DNA of 64,000 nucleotides. Origin: VBDM01 sp035317085 (GTDB taxonomy: Bacteria > Pseudomonadota > Gammaproteobacteria > Burkholderiales > SG8-39). Under the pieces are notes generated by a model. The model ran no database searches, had not been told where the DNA came from, and worked only from the letters and a program-made list of their open reading frames with translations. The position numbers and the translations under genes were made by a program. The stretch is from NCBI GenBank assembly GCA_035317085.1, contig DATHHS010000216.1, forward strand, positions 13,352 to 77,351. The letters are read 5' to 3'. Positions 8,036-15,243 of the stretch are shown here, piece after piece. Every line of letters starts with the position of its first letter. Within the stretch, counting starts at the first letter, position 1.

Positions 8036-8087
8036 GGCTAACGCGCCGCCCGCTTGCGGGCGGTCGCTGTTGAGCCGGCGGTTAGAC
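8036..8087 (-). other. attC-like integron recombination site of the BrnT cassette
   Basis: Read on the minus strand it opens with GTCTAAC (8081-8087, fits RYYYAAC) followed by CGCC, and closes with GGCGC and GTTAGCC (8036-8042). The outer arms pair imperfectly (CTAACCGCC with GGCGCGTTAG), and the centre holds a perfect 8-bp stem CCGCCCGC/GCGGGCGG with loop AA. About 52 bases is short for an attC. If the IS at 6686-8037 is removed and one CTAAC kept, the closing half-site becomes GTTAGGC, an exact GTTRRRY. Orientation and position after the antitoxin gene fit a cassette. Confidence 0.6.
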
Positions 8088-8370
8088 GTGACCCCTTCTC
8101 ATGCAGGCGCCCTGAGACGTACTTGTGAAGTACGCTAGCAATTAGCGTTTGGTAAGGAACACCCTCTTCATACGCCCGGGCTTGAATATCCATGAGATCG
8201 GCGGCGGAAAGACGAATGTTTACGCGCCTGTTCTTTACAAAAGTTACACGCGCAGATTCTCGAAACGCGACGAGTTGCGCCTTTGTAGGACGAACGGAGA
8301 CCAATGCCCCTTTTTCGTACGCACCCAGCACTTCTCGTTCGTAACGGTCAAGATTTTTCATCTGGATCAT
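8038..8370 (-). CDS. brnA: Antitoxin of a BrnT/BrnA-type toxin-antitoxin pair
   Basis: 110 residues from ATG 8370; ATG 8361 (107 residues, MKNLDRYEREVLGAYEKG) is equally possible. The C-terminal half RVNIRLSAADLMDIQARAYEEGVPYQTLIASVLHKY is a ribbon-helix-helix/CopG-like domain, as in BrnA-type antitoxins, which bind the toxin and repress their own operon. It follows the BrnT gene with a short overlap, the usual toxin-first order. Oddly, the last 15 or so codons (SRLTAGSTATARKRAAR) are encoded by the attC-like site and the TAG stop is inside its closing half-site GTTAG. The natural C-terminus may have been altered by cassette formation. Confidence 0.8.
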   Translation of the reverse strand: MIQMKNLDRYEREVLGAYEKGALVSVRPTKAQLVAFRESARVTFVKNRRVNIRLSAADLMDIQARAYEEGVPYQTLIASVLHKYVSGRLHEKGSRLTAGSTATARKRAAR

Positions 8371-8641
8371 CCGTTTCTAAATAGTCGCGTGTTGCCTTCC
8401 GGCTCGGAATGACAGTCTTCAAAAAGTAGTGTTCCTCTTCCTCGACCGACGGAACAAGGAAGATGTATCCCCGATAGGCCACGACTAGCACGACCTGGCC
8501 GGGATAACGCCTTTGATTGGGATGGACCAGGATGTCTTTGAGTCCACCTTCCTCTACCGCAAGAACGATCTCCTCAAAAGAGATGCCGCGCCCTACCTTC
8601 AAGCGCTCGTTCTTAACCGGATCCCACCGGAACGGCTTCAC
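8348..8641 (-). CDS. brnT: BrnT family toxin (DUF497 ribonuclease fold)
   Basis: 97 residues from GTG 8641; an in-frame TAG lies four codons upstream and the nearby ATG at 8645 is in another frame. The sequence MKPFRWDPVKNERLKVGRGISFEEIVLAVEEGG resembles the BrnT/DUF497 N-terminus (F-x-WDPxKxxxNxxKHGISFEEA), and R-R-YPGQVVLVV followed by HYFLKTVIPSRKAT matches the C-terminal half. BrnT is a small RelE-like ribonuclease that blocks translation until bound by its antitoxin. It is the first gene of a two-gene cassette starting at the GTTAGAC half-site (8702-8708), about 60 bases upstream. Toxin-antitoxin cassettes are known to stabilise chromosomal integrons. Confidence 0.85.
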   Translation of the reverse strand: MKPFRWDPVKNERLKVGRGISFEEIVLAVEEGGLKDILVHPNQRRYPGQVVLVVAYRGYIFLVPSVEEEEHYFLKTVIPSRKATRDYLETDDPDEKS

Positions 8642-8701
8642 ACATGGAGTCTACCAAAGCGTGTGCCTTTTGTCATCAGGCATCCTATTGCGTCTCGTCA
8701 C

Positions 8702-8708
8702 GTCTAAC
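8702..8708 (-). other. Integron half-site (GTTAGAC) at the junction of the cassette with the integrase remnant
   Basis: The minus strand reads GTTAGAC, fitting GTTRRRY. It lies exactly where the BrnT cassette ends and the open frame of the truncated integrase begins (the codon after its TAA is the first integrase codon). It may be the leftover of attI or the product of recombination into the integrase gene. Confidence 0.5.
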
Positions 8709-9390
8709 TCACGGCCGACGAGGTCCAGCGCATTCTTGCGACAATGCACGGCACTAAATGGCTGATGGCGAGTCTGCTCTACGGCGCGGGGCTTCGCTTG
8801 TGCGAGTGCCTGAAGCTGCGAATCAAGGACGTGGACTTCGGGTACGGGCAGATCATGGTTCGCGATGCCAAGGGCGGGAAGGACCGGATCACCCTGCTTC
8901 CGCAATCCGTTGTCGAGCCGCTGCGCGAGCATCTGGCTCGAGCCAGGAAATTGCATGAACGGGATGTCGCCGATGGATATGGCGATGTCGAGCTGCCCCA
9001 TGCGCTCCGCGTCAAGTATCCGCGCGCGGCCTATGAATGGGGCTGGAAGTTCGTGTTTCCGTCGTACAAGCGATCGGTCGATCCGGAGACCGGCGTCATC
9101 CGTCGCCATCATGTTTACGAAAATTATCTGATTCGCGGGGTCAAGCAGGCGGCACGCGATGCGGGCATCGTCAAGCACGTGAGCTGCCGCACCTTGCGCC
9201 ATTCGTTTGCCACCCATCTGCTGGAAACGGCTACGACATCCGCACGGTGCAGGAATTGCTCGGTCACGCTAGCGTCGAGACGACGATGATCTACACCCAC
9301 GTGATGAACAAGGGCGGGCGCGGAGTCAAGAGCCCGCTCGATCGCCTCGAGCAGCGGCGCGCGGAGTACAGGGTTCAGGACGCGGCGTGA
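8708..9390 (+). pseudogene. intI: Integron integrase IntI remnant (N-terminus missing, one-base frameshift)
   Basis: A tyrosine recombinase of the integron class. Translation from 8708 gives LTADEVQRILATMHGTKWLM and then YGAGLRLCECLKLRIKDVDF. The IntI-specific extra helix region (RAAYEWGWKFVFPS followed by VIRRHHVYEN) is present. Catalytic residues seen: Arg in GAGLRL, HSFATH and LRHSF (H-x-x-R box), and Tyr in MIYTHV. About the first 150 residues (the SAM-like core-binding domain) are gone, with a TAA directly before the remnant. Near 9226-9234 one A is missing (GAAACGGC for an expected GAAAACGGC), which shifts NGYDIRTVQELLGHASVETT into another frame. The gene points away from the cassettes, as in a normal integron. 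It should be inactive. Confidence 0.92.
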
Positions 9391-9513
9391 AGGTTCGCGA
9401 ACACGGCGGGCCCAATAGAAGAGTGGGATGCCGGACGGAAAATGAGTGTCTCACAAACAAGCGCGGGATGAACGGCAGCTTGCTGTCCGTTCCGTCCCGC
9501 GCATCTGACCTGG

Positions 9514-9532
9514 CGCCGCGCGAAGCGCGGCG
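9514..9532 (-). terminator. GC-rich hairpin after pilU
   Basis: CGCCGCGC (9514-9521) and GCGCGGCG (9525-9532) form a perfect 8-bp stem with a three-base loop, 9 bases beyond the pilU stop. There is no T-run after it, so this is a plausible but weak intrinsic terminator for the minus-strand pilTU transcript. Confidence 0.5.
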
Positions 9533-9540
9533 TCCGAAGA

Positions 9541-10677
9541 TCAGACGATGTTGAGGTGCTCGATGCCCGTCGTGATGTCCTTGTTCTTCGCTTCCTTGGA
9601 GTGCAGCTTGATGTTGAGGCGCAGGTCGTTGACGCTGTCGGCGTTCCTCAACGCGTCTTCGTAGCTGATCCTGCCGGACTCGAACAGGTCGAACAGCGCC
9701 TGGTCGAAGGTCTGCATGCCCAGTTCCCTGGACTTCTTCATGATCTCCTTGATCTCGTGCACCTCGCCCTTGAAGATCAGGTCGGAGATGAGGGGGGAGT
9801 TGAGCATGATCTCGATTGCGGCACAGCGGCCTTTGCCCTCCTTGAGGGGAATGAGGCGCTGCGAGATCAGACCGCGGAGGTTGAGCGACAGGTCCATCAG
9901 GAGCTGCGTGCGCCGCTCCTCGGGGAAAAAGTTGATGACGCGGTCCAGCGCCTGGTTGGCGCTGTTCGCGTGCAGAGTCGCCAGGCACAGGTGGCCGGTT
10001 TCGGCGAACGCGATGGCGTGTTCCATGGTCTCGCGGTCGCGGACTTCTCCGATCAGGATCACGTCGGGCGCCTGGCGCAAGGTGTTCTTCAACGCGCTCG
10101 ACCAACTCAGGGTGTCGACGCCGACTTCACGCTGGGTGATGAGGCAGCCCTTGTGCGGGTGGGTGAATTCGACCGGGTCTTCGATGGTGATGATGTGACC
10201 GTGAGAGTTTTCGTTGCGGTAGCCGATCATCGCCGCGAGCGTGGTGGACTTGCCCGAGCCGGTGGCCCCCACCACGATCACCAGTCCCCGCTTGGTCATG
10301 ATGATGTCCTTGAGGACGTTCGGGAGACCGAGATCCTCGATCTTGGGGATGAGGGTGGTGATCGTTCGCAGCACGATGCCGACGTTGGCCTGCTGGACGA
10401 AGGCGTTGACGCGAAACCGGCCGATGCCCGCGGGGTTGATCGCGAAGTTGCACTCCTTGTTCTCCTCGAACTCCGCCGCCTGCCTGTCGTTCATGATCGC
10501 GCGGGCGAGGTCTATGGTATGCGACGGAGTGAGCGGCTGGTTGGAGACCGGCGTCATCTTGCCGTCGATCTTGATCGCCGGCGGAAAGCCGACGGTGATG
10601 AAAAGGTCCGAGCCCTTCCTCGTCAGCATCAGCCGAAGAAGGTCGTACATGAATTTCATTGCCTGTTCGCGTTCCAT
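9541..10677 (-). CDS. pilU: Type IV pilus retraction ATPase PilU
   Basis: 378 residues from ATG 10677 (MEREQAMKFMYDLLRLMLTR). PilU is the accessory retraction ATPase that works with PilT at the inner-membrane base of the type IV pilus. Visible motifs are Walker A VGATGSGKSTTLAAM (near residue 136), the Asp box IITIEDPVEFTH, the Walker B-type VILIGEVRDRETM and the His box HLCLATLHANSA. The C-terminal extension past the ATPase core (LHSKEAKNKDITTGIEHLNIV) matches PilU rather than PilT. It follows pilT by 53 bases on the same strand. Confidence 0.97.
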   Translation of the reverse strand: MEREQAMKFMYDLLRLMLTRKGSDLFITVGFPPAIKIDGKMTPVSNQPLTPSHTIDLARAIMNDRQAAEFEENKECNFAINPAGIGRFRVNAFVQQANVGIVLRTITTLIPKIEDLGLPNVLKDIIMTKRGLVIVVGATGSGKSTTLAAMIGYRNENSHGHIITIEDPVEFTHPHKGCLITQREVGVDTLSWSSALKNTLRQAPDVILIGEVRDRETMEHAIAFAETGHLCLATLHANSANQALDRVINFFPEERRTQLLMDLSLNLRGLISQRLIPLKEGKGRCAAIEIMLNSPLISDLIFKGEVHEIKEIMKKSRELGMQTFDQALFDLFESGRISYEDALRNADSVNDLRLNIKLHSKEAKNKDITTGIEHLNIV

Positions 10678-10730
10678 ATCTACCTCTTCAAGGCTGTGTC
10701 CGGAATTCCCCGGGAATTGCGCCGGCCGAG

Positions 10731-11774
10731 CTAGCCTGGGAAATTGTCCTTGTTCGCGGCCTTGCCGCGCGCTTCGGCGGCCGAGATGATGTTGCGCTTC
10801 ACCAGTTCCCCAAGATTCTGGTCGAGCGTCTGCATGCCGAAGTTCTGCCCGGTCTGGATGGCCGAGTACATCTGAGCGATCTTGTTTTCGCGGATCAGGT
10901 TGCGGATCGCGGGTGTGCCGACCATGATTTCGTGCGCGGCGACGCGGCCCGAACCGTCCTTGGTCTTGCACAGCGTCTGCGCGATGATCGCCCGAATCGA
11001 CTCGGAGATCATCGCGCGGATCATCTCCTTCTCCGTCGCCGGAAACACGTCGACGATGCGGTCGATGGTTTTCGCCGCGGAGCTCGTATGCAGGGTGCCG
11101 AACACCAGGTGTCCGGTCTCGGCGCCGGTCAGCGCGAGGCGGATGGTCTCCAGGTCGCGCATCTCCCCCACCAGGATCACGTCCGGGTCCTCGCGTAAGG
11201 CGCTGCGCAAGGCGTTTGCGAACGACAGGGTGTGCGGCCCGACCTCGCGCTGGTTGATCAGGCACTTCTTCGACTCGTGCACGAATTCGATCGGGTCCTC
11301 GATGGTGAGGATATGGGCCTGCTCGGTTTCGTTGATGGCGTTGACCATCGCCGCCAGCGTGGTCGACTTGCCCGAGCCGGTGGGGCCGGTGACAAGCACG
11401 ATGCCGCGCGGCTGGTCGGCGATCTCGGCGAATATCTTGGGGGCTCGCAGCTCCTCGAGCGACAGGATCTTCGAGGGAATCGTCCGCATGACCGCCGCGG
11501 CCCCGCGATTCTGCACAAAGGCGTTGACGCGAAAGCGCGCGAGGCCCGGAATCGCGAAGGAGAAGTCGCATTCGAGATTTTCCTCGTAGTGCTTCCTCTG
11601 CCCGTCGTTCATGATGTCGTAGATCATGCCGTGGACGTCTTTGTGCTCCATCGCCGGCAGGTTGATGCGCCGGATGTCGCCGTGCACGCGGATCATGGGC
11701 GGCAGCCCGGACGAAAGATGCAGGTCGGAGGCCTTGTTCTTGACGACGAAGGCTAGGAGTTCCGAAATATCCAC
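10731..11774 (-). CDS. pilT: Type IV pilus twitching motility ATPase PilT
   Basis: 347 residues, starting with GTG at 11774 (MDISELLAFVVKNKASDLHLSSG), preceded by a good ribosome site, GGAGGGG six bases upstream. PilT is the hexameric ATPase that depolymerises the pilus and drives twitching. Walker A is TGPTGSGKSTTLAAM, the Asp box ILTIEDPIEFVHE, Walker B VILVGEMRDLETI and the His box HLVFGTLHTSSA. The conserved AIRNLIRENKIAQMYS motif, needed for retraction, is intact. It leads the pilTU pair and is divergent from yggS. The Pil-Chp signalling genes that control it lie at 18225-27138. Confidence 0.98.
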   Translation of the reverse strand: MDISELLAFVVKNKASDLHLSSGLPPMIRVHGDIRRINLPAMEHKDVHGMIYDIMNDGQRKHYEENLECDFSFAIPGLARFRVNAFVQNRGAAAVMRTIPSKILSLEELRAPKIFAEIADQPRGIVLVTGPTGSGKSTTLAAMVNAINETEQAHILTIEDPIEFVHESKKCLINQREVGPHTLSFANALRSALREDPDVILVGEMRDLETIRLALTGAETGHLVFGTLHTSSAAKTIDRIVDVFPATEKEMIRAMISESIRAIIAQTLCKTKDGSGRVAAHEIMVGTPAIRNLIRENKIAQMYSAIQTGQNFGMQTLDQNLGELVKRNIISAAEARGKAANKDNFPG

Positions 11775-11881
11775 TATAATCCCCTCCAGTGTGAGGCCCG
11801 GACCGCATCGGGAGCTGGTGCCTAAGCAAATGAAAGAGCGAGAATTTTCAGGTCCGACGCGCTTGCATTGCCGCGCTGATT

Positions 11882-12571
11882 ATGTCCTCAATTGCCGCGA
11901 ACTTGCAAGCCGTGAAGGAGCGCATAGAATCCGCTGTTCACGCGGCGGGCAGGCCCGCCGGCTCGGTACGCTTGGTCGCGGTGAGCAAGACCTTTCCGCC
12001 CGAGGCGGTGCAGGATGCCGCGCAGGCGGGACAATGCGATTTCGGCGAGAACTACGCGCAGGAAGGCGTGGGGAAAATCGACGACCTGCGCGCGCTTGGT
12101 CTCACCTGGCACTATATCGGCCCGATCCAGAGCAATAAGACGCGCGTGATCGCCGAGCACTTCGACTGGGTGCACTCGATCGATCGCGCGAAAATCGCCG
12201 CGCGGCTCTCGGAAGCTCGCGACCCGGGACTCCCCGAGATGCAAGTCTGCATCCAGGTCAACGTCTCGGGCGAAGCGTCGAAGAGCGGGGTCATGCCCGA
12301 GGAAGTAGCGGCTCTTGCAAGACAGGTGGCGGGGTTCTCGCGCATGAAGCTGCGTGGCCTCATGGCCGTGCCCGAGCCGACGCCGGACGAGGCCTTGCAG
12401 CGCCGGCGTTTCGCCCAGCTGCGCGAGCTGCGCGACCGGCTGAACGGCAAGGGTTTTGCGATGGATACGCTCTCGATGGGCATGTCGGCGGACCTCGAGG
12501 CGGCGATCGCCGAGGGCGCGACGATAGTGCGCGTGGGCACCGCGATTTTTGGAGAGAGAACGGCGACATGA
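11882..12571 (+). CDS. yggS: YggS family pyridoxal-phosphate homeostasis protein
   Basis: 229 residues. YggS/PLPBP binds pyridoxal 5'-phosphate through a lysine and buffers the free cofactor pool; no enzymatic activity is established. The motifs LVAVSKTFPPEAV (PLP lysine in VSK), FGENYAQE, WHYIGPIQSNKTR and LSMGMSADLEAAIAEGATIVRVGTAIFG are characteristic. It begins the yggS-proC-yggT operon: the stop overlaps the proC start as ATGA. This order is common in proteobacteria and is often next to pilT. Confidence 0.96.
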   Translation: MSSIAANLQAVKERIESAVHAAGRPAGSVRLVAVSKTFPPEAVQDAAQAGQCDFGENYAQEGVGKIDDLRALGLTWHYIGPIQSNKTRVIAEHFDWVHSIDRAKIAARLSEARDPGLPEMQVCIQVNVSGEASKSGVMPEEVAALARQVAGFSRMKLRGLMAVPEPTPDEALQRRRFAQLRELRDRLNGKGFAMDTLSMGMSADLEAAIAEGATIVRVGTAIFGERTAT

Positions 12572-13383
12572 AGATCACATTCATCGGCGGCGGCAACATG
12601 GCTGACGCCCTCATCGGCGGACTGCTACGCAAGAATTTTCCGCTGCAGGACATCCGCGTGGTCGAGATCAGCGCCGACGCGCGCCGCAAGCTGGTCGACA
12701 AATACGGCGTCACCTGCTTCGACAAGCCCAAGGATGCGGTGCGCGCGAACGACGTGGTGGTGTTCGCGGTGAAGCCCCAGCACCTGCGCGAAGCGGCGGC
12801 GAAATCCGGGATCGCCGACAACGCCAATCTCGTCATCAGCATCGCCGCGGGCGTGCGCCTTGCCAACCTCTCCAAATGGCTGAAGGGCCACACGCGCCTA
12901 GTGCGGGCGATGCCCAACACGCCCGCGATGATCGGCGAGGGGGTCGCCGGCCTGTTTCCTTTCTCGAAGGCGGTCAATCGCGAGGACCGCGAGCAGACCG
13001 AAACCATCCTCGGCGCGGTCGGCGTCACAGTCTGGCTCACCGACGAGTCGCAGATGGACGCGGTGACCGCGATCTCCGGGAGCGGCCCGGCCTATGTGTT
13101 CTATTTCATCGAAGCGGTCGAGGACGCAGCCCGGGAATTGGGGCTTCCCGTGCAGATCGCCCACCAGCTCGTGCTGAATACCTTCACCGGGGCGGCCAAG
13201 CTCGCTGCGAGCAGTCCCGATCCGGTCGCGGTGCTGCGCGAACGCGTGACATCGAAAGGCGGAACGACCGAGCGCGCCCTGGCGAGCATGGCCAAGGACG
13301 AGGTGAAGGAAGCGATCATCCGCGCCATCCACGCCGCGAACGAGCGCGGCAAGGAAATGGGCGAGGAACTGGGGAAAGAGTAG
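12568..13383 (+). CDS. proC: Pyrroline-5-carboxylate reductase
   Basis: 271 residues. ProC reduces pyrroline-5-carboxylate to proline with NAD(P)H. The N-terminal Rossmann motif is FIGGGNMADALIGGL, the conserved segment VRAMPNTPAMIGEGVAGLF follows, and the C-terminal signature GSGPAYVFYFIEA together with VTSKGGTTERAL marks the dimer and active-site region. Length is normal. The start overlaps yggS by 4 bases and the stop overlaps yggT by 1 base. Together with proA at 1812-3080 two of the three proline genes are here; proB is not. Confidence 0.97.
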   Translation: MKITFIGGGNMADALIGGLLRKNFPLQDIRVVEISADARRKLVDKYGVTCFDKPKDAVRANDVVVFAVKPQHLREAAAKSGIADNANLVISIAAGVRLANLSKWLKGHTRLVRAMPNTPAMIGEGVAGLFPFSKAVNREDREQTETILGAVGVTVWLTDESQMDAVTAISGSGPAYVFYFIEAVEDAARELGLPVQIAHQLVLNTFTGAAKLAASSPDPVAVLRERVTSKGGTTERALASMAKDEVKEAIIRAIHAANERGKEMGEELGKE

Positions 13384-13946
13384 TGCTGCTTAGGATCGTC
13401 GATCTGCTGATCGTGAATGCCTTCGGGCTGATCGTATATACGCTGTTGCTGCGATTTTACTTACAGCTGTTGCGAGCGCCGTTTCGCAACCCCGTGGGAC
13501 AGTTCGTCACCGCGCTCACCAACTGGATCGTGCTCCCGGCGCGGCGCGTCATTCCCGGCCTTATGGGCATCGACCTCTCGACCATTATTCTCGCGTGGGT
13601 ACTGCAGGCGTTGATGCTTACGCTGCTGCTCTGGCTGCACAGCCTGACTCTCATAAGCGCTCCAGGGGTCGCGACAGCCGGGCTGCTATTCGGGTTTGCC
13701 GCAGCTTGGCTTCTACGAGCCTCCCTGTACCTCCTGATTGGTGCGGTGATCTTGCACGTATTGTTCAGCTGGTTCAATCCTCACACGCCGATCACGCCCG
13801 TGCTCAACGCGCTGACGCGTCCTTTCTACGGAATCTTCCAGCGTTTCATCCCCCCGATCGGCAGCGTGGATTTGTCTCCGATCTTCGTCCTTATCGGGGC
13901 GCAGGCGCTCTTGTTCGTGATCGGCGACTTGGTCGGACCGTTTTGA
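13383..13946 (+). CDS. yggT: YggT family integral membrane protein
   Basis: 187 residues, starting with GTG at 13383, which shares its first base with the proC stop (TAGTG). The protein is hydrophobic with two repeated YGGT domains, each ending in a short amphipathic part: LLLRFYLQLLRAPFRNPVGQ and PITPVLNALTRPFYGIFQRF. The PxxNP and PITP-x-LNxLTRP signatures identify the family. YggT proteins sit in the inner membrane; roles in osmotic stress or cell-envelope assembly have been proposed, but no biochemical function is settled. Confidence 0.9.
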   Translation: MLLRIVDLLIVNAFGLIVYTLLLRFYLQLLRAPFRNPVGQFVTALTNWIVLPARRVIPGLMGIDLSTIILAWVLQALMLTLLLWLHSLTLISAPGVATAGLLFGFAAAWLLRASLYLLIGAVILHVLFSWFNPHTPITPVLNALTRPFYGIFQRFIPPIGSVDLSPIFVLIGAQALLFVIGDLVGPF

Positions 13947-13965
13947 GCGATTGGGCTAAACGCGA

Positions 13966-15243
13966 CTAAGCCTCGTACACGACCTGACCGCTCACCAGCG
14001 TGTAGCGCACTCGGCCGGGCAGCTCGTAGCCGATGAAGGGCGTGTTCTTTCCCTGGCTCCTCAGGAAATCCGTAGTGATCTTGACGTGGGCGTTTGGGTC
14101 GAACACGCATACGTCCGCGTCTCTCCCGGGAGCGATGTCCCCCGCCGGCACGCCCAGGATGGCCGCCGGTTTTGAGGTCACGGTGGCGAGCGCATCGGGC
14201 AAGGCGACGCGCGCCTCTTCGGCCCACTTGAGCGCGAGCGGCAGCAGGAGCTCCAGGCCCGTCACTCCGGGTTCCGATTCGGCGAAGGGCAGCTGCTTCG
14301 CGTCCTCGTCCACCGGGGCGTGATCCGAGCACAGCGCATCGATCGCCCCATCGGCGAGTCCCGAGCGCAGCGCATCGCGGTCGCGAAGGCTGCGGAACGG
14401 CGGGATCACGTGGCAGTGGGAATCGAAGTAGCCGAGGTCGATTTCCGAGAGGTGCGCGTGATGCGCGCTCACGTCGCAGCTCACCGGCAATCCTTCTTTT
14501 TTCGCCGCCCGCATCATCGCCACGCCCTCGGCGGTGGACAGGCGGCACAGGTGCACGCGCGTGCGCGTGGTGCGCACGAGCTGCAGTATGGTCGAGAGCG
14601 CGATGGTCTCTGCGAACGCGGGAATCCCCGAAAGTCCGAGCCGGGTGGCGACTTCGCCGTCGTGCGCGACACCCCCGCGCGCGAGGTAGCCGTCCTGCGG
14701 GCGCAACCACACCGCGATGCCGAAGGTGGCCGCGTATTGCAGCGCGTGCCACAGGACCTGCGTGTCGGGAATCGGCGTATCGGCGTGCGAAAACGCGACG
14801 CAGCCTGCGTCGCGCAGCACTACCATTTCGGTGAGGCGTTCGCCGCCGAGCTTCCAGGTGAGCGCGCCGAGCGGATAGACGTGCGCGAGGTTCAGGTTTT
14901 TCGCGCGGTACTTGAGCATCTCCACCAGACCCGGCTCGTCGAGCGGCGGGTCGGTATCGGGTGGGCAGGCGAGGCTCGTCACGCCGCCGGCGACCGCGGC
15001 CTGCATCTCCGATGCGAGCGTCGCCTTGTATTCGAAACCCGGTTCGCGCAGCCGCGCCGAGAGATCGATCAAGCCGGGACAGACAACGAGCTTGGTCGCG
15101 TCTATCGTCCGCTCCGCGCGAAAGCCCGCGGGGGCCTTGCCGAGGGCCGCGATCTTTCCGTCGTCTATGAAAACGTCCTCTTTCGCGTCGATGCGATTTT
15201 TCGGATCGATCACGCGGCCGTTCTTGATGTGAATCTTGCTCAC
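13966..15243 (-). CDS. pyrC': Dihydroorotase-like protein PyrC' (probably non-catalytic partner of PyrB)
   Basis: 425 residues from GTG 15243, which overlaps the stop of the cupin gene as GTGA. It belongs to the amidohydrolase/dihydroorotase family (PGLIDLSARLREPG, GGVTSLACPPDTDPP, LCSDHAPVDED). Active dihydroorotases have H-x-H in the first motif for zinc; here the two positions are Ser62 and Arg64 (D-L-S-A-R-L-R). That matches the inactive PyrC' (PyrX) of Pseudomonas, which is needed to assemble aspartate carbamoyltransferase. The gene lies in the pyrR-pyrB run, supporting a structural role beside PyrB. A true pyrC should exist elsewhere in the genome. Confidence 0.9.
   Translation of the reverse strand: MSKIHIKNGRVIDPKNRIDAKEDVFIDDGKIAALGKAPAGFRAERTIDATKLVVCPGLIDLSARLREPGFEYKATLASEMQAAVAGGVTSLACPPDTDPPLDEPGLVEMLKYRAKNLNLAHVYPLGALTWKLGGERLTEMVVLRDAGCVAFSHADTPIPDTQVLWHALQYAATFGIAVWLRPQDGYLARGGVAHDGEVATRLGLSGIPAFAETIALSTILQLVRTTRTRVHLCRLSTAEGVAMMRAAKKEGLPVSCDVSAHHAHLSEIDLGYFDSHCHVIPPFRSLRDRDALRSGLADGAIDALCSDHAPVDEDAKQLPFAESEPGVTGLELLLPLALKWAEEARVALPDALATVTSKPAAILGVPAGDIAPGRDADVCVFDPNAHVKITTDFLRSQGKNTPFIGYELPGRVRYTLVSGQVVYEA

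Larger units (their letters stand above)
6686..8037 (+). mobile_element. IS110-family insertion sequence, IS1111 group (IS1111-attC type)
   Basis: About 1.35 kb. It carries one transposase gene (6790-7794), a short 5' noncoding part and a 3' noncoding part of about 240 bases. Subterminal inverted repeats of 12 bp (11 matches) lie at 6693-6704 and 8016-8027. Subterminal repeats and a long 3' noncoding end are typical of the IS1111 group, and the left repeat is 7 bases inside the end, as recalled for IS4321/IS5075. The right end is uncertain: 8030 (3 bases outside the repeat) or 8037 (just before CTAAC). The element lies against an attC-like site; a subgroup of IS1111 elements is known to target integron attC sites. 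Confidence 0.85.

Noticed and set aside
8651..9217. A 188-codon minus-strand frame
   Set aside because: It is the mirror of the integron integrase remnant; the sense-strand protein has clear recombinase motifs while this one has none.
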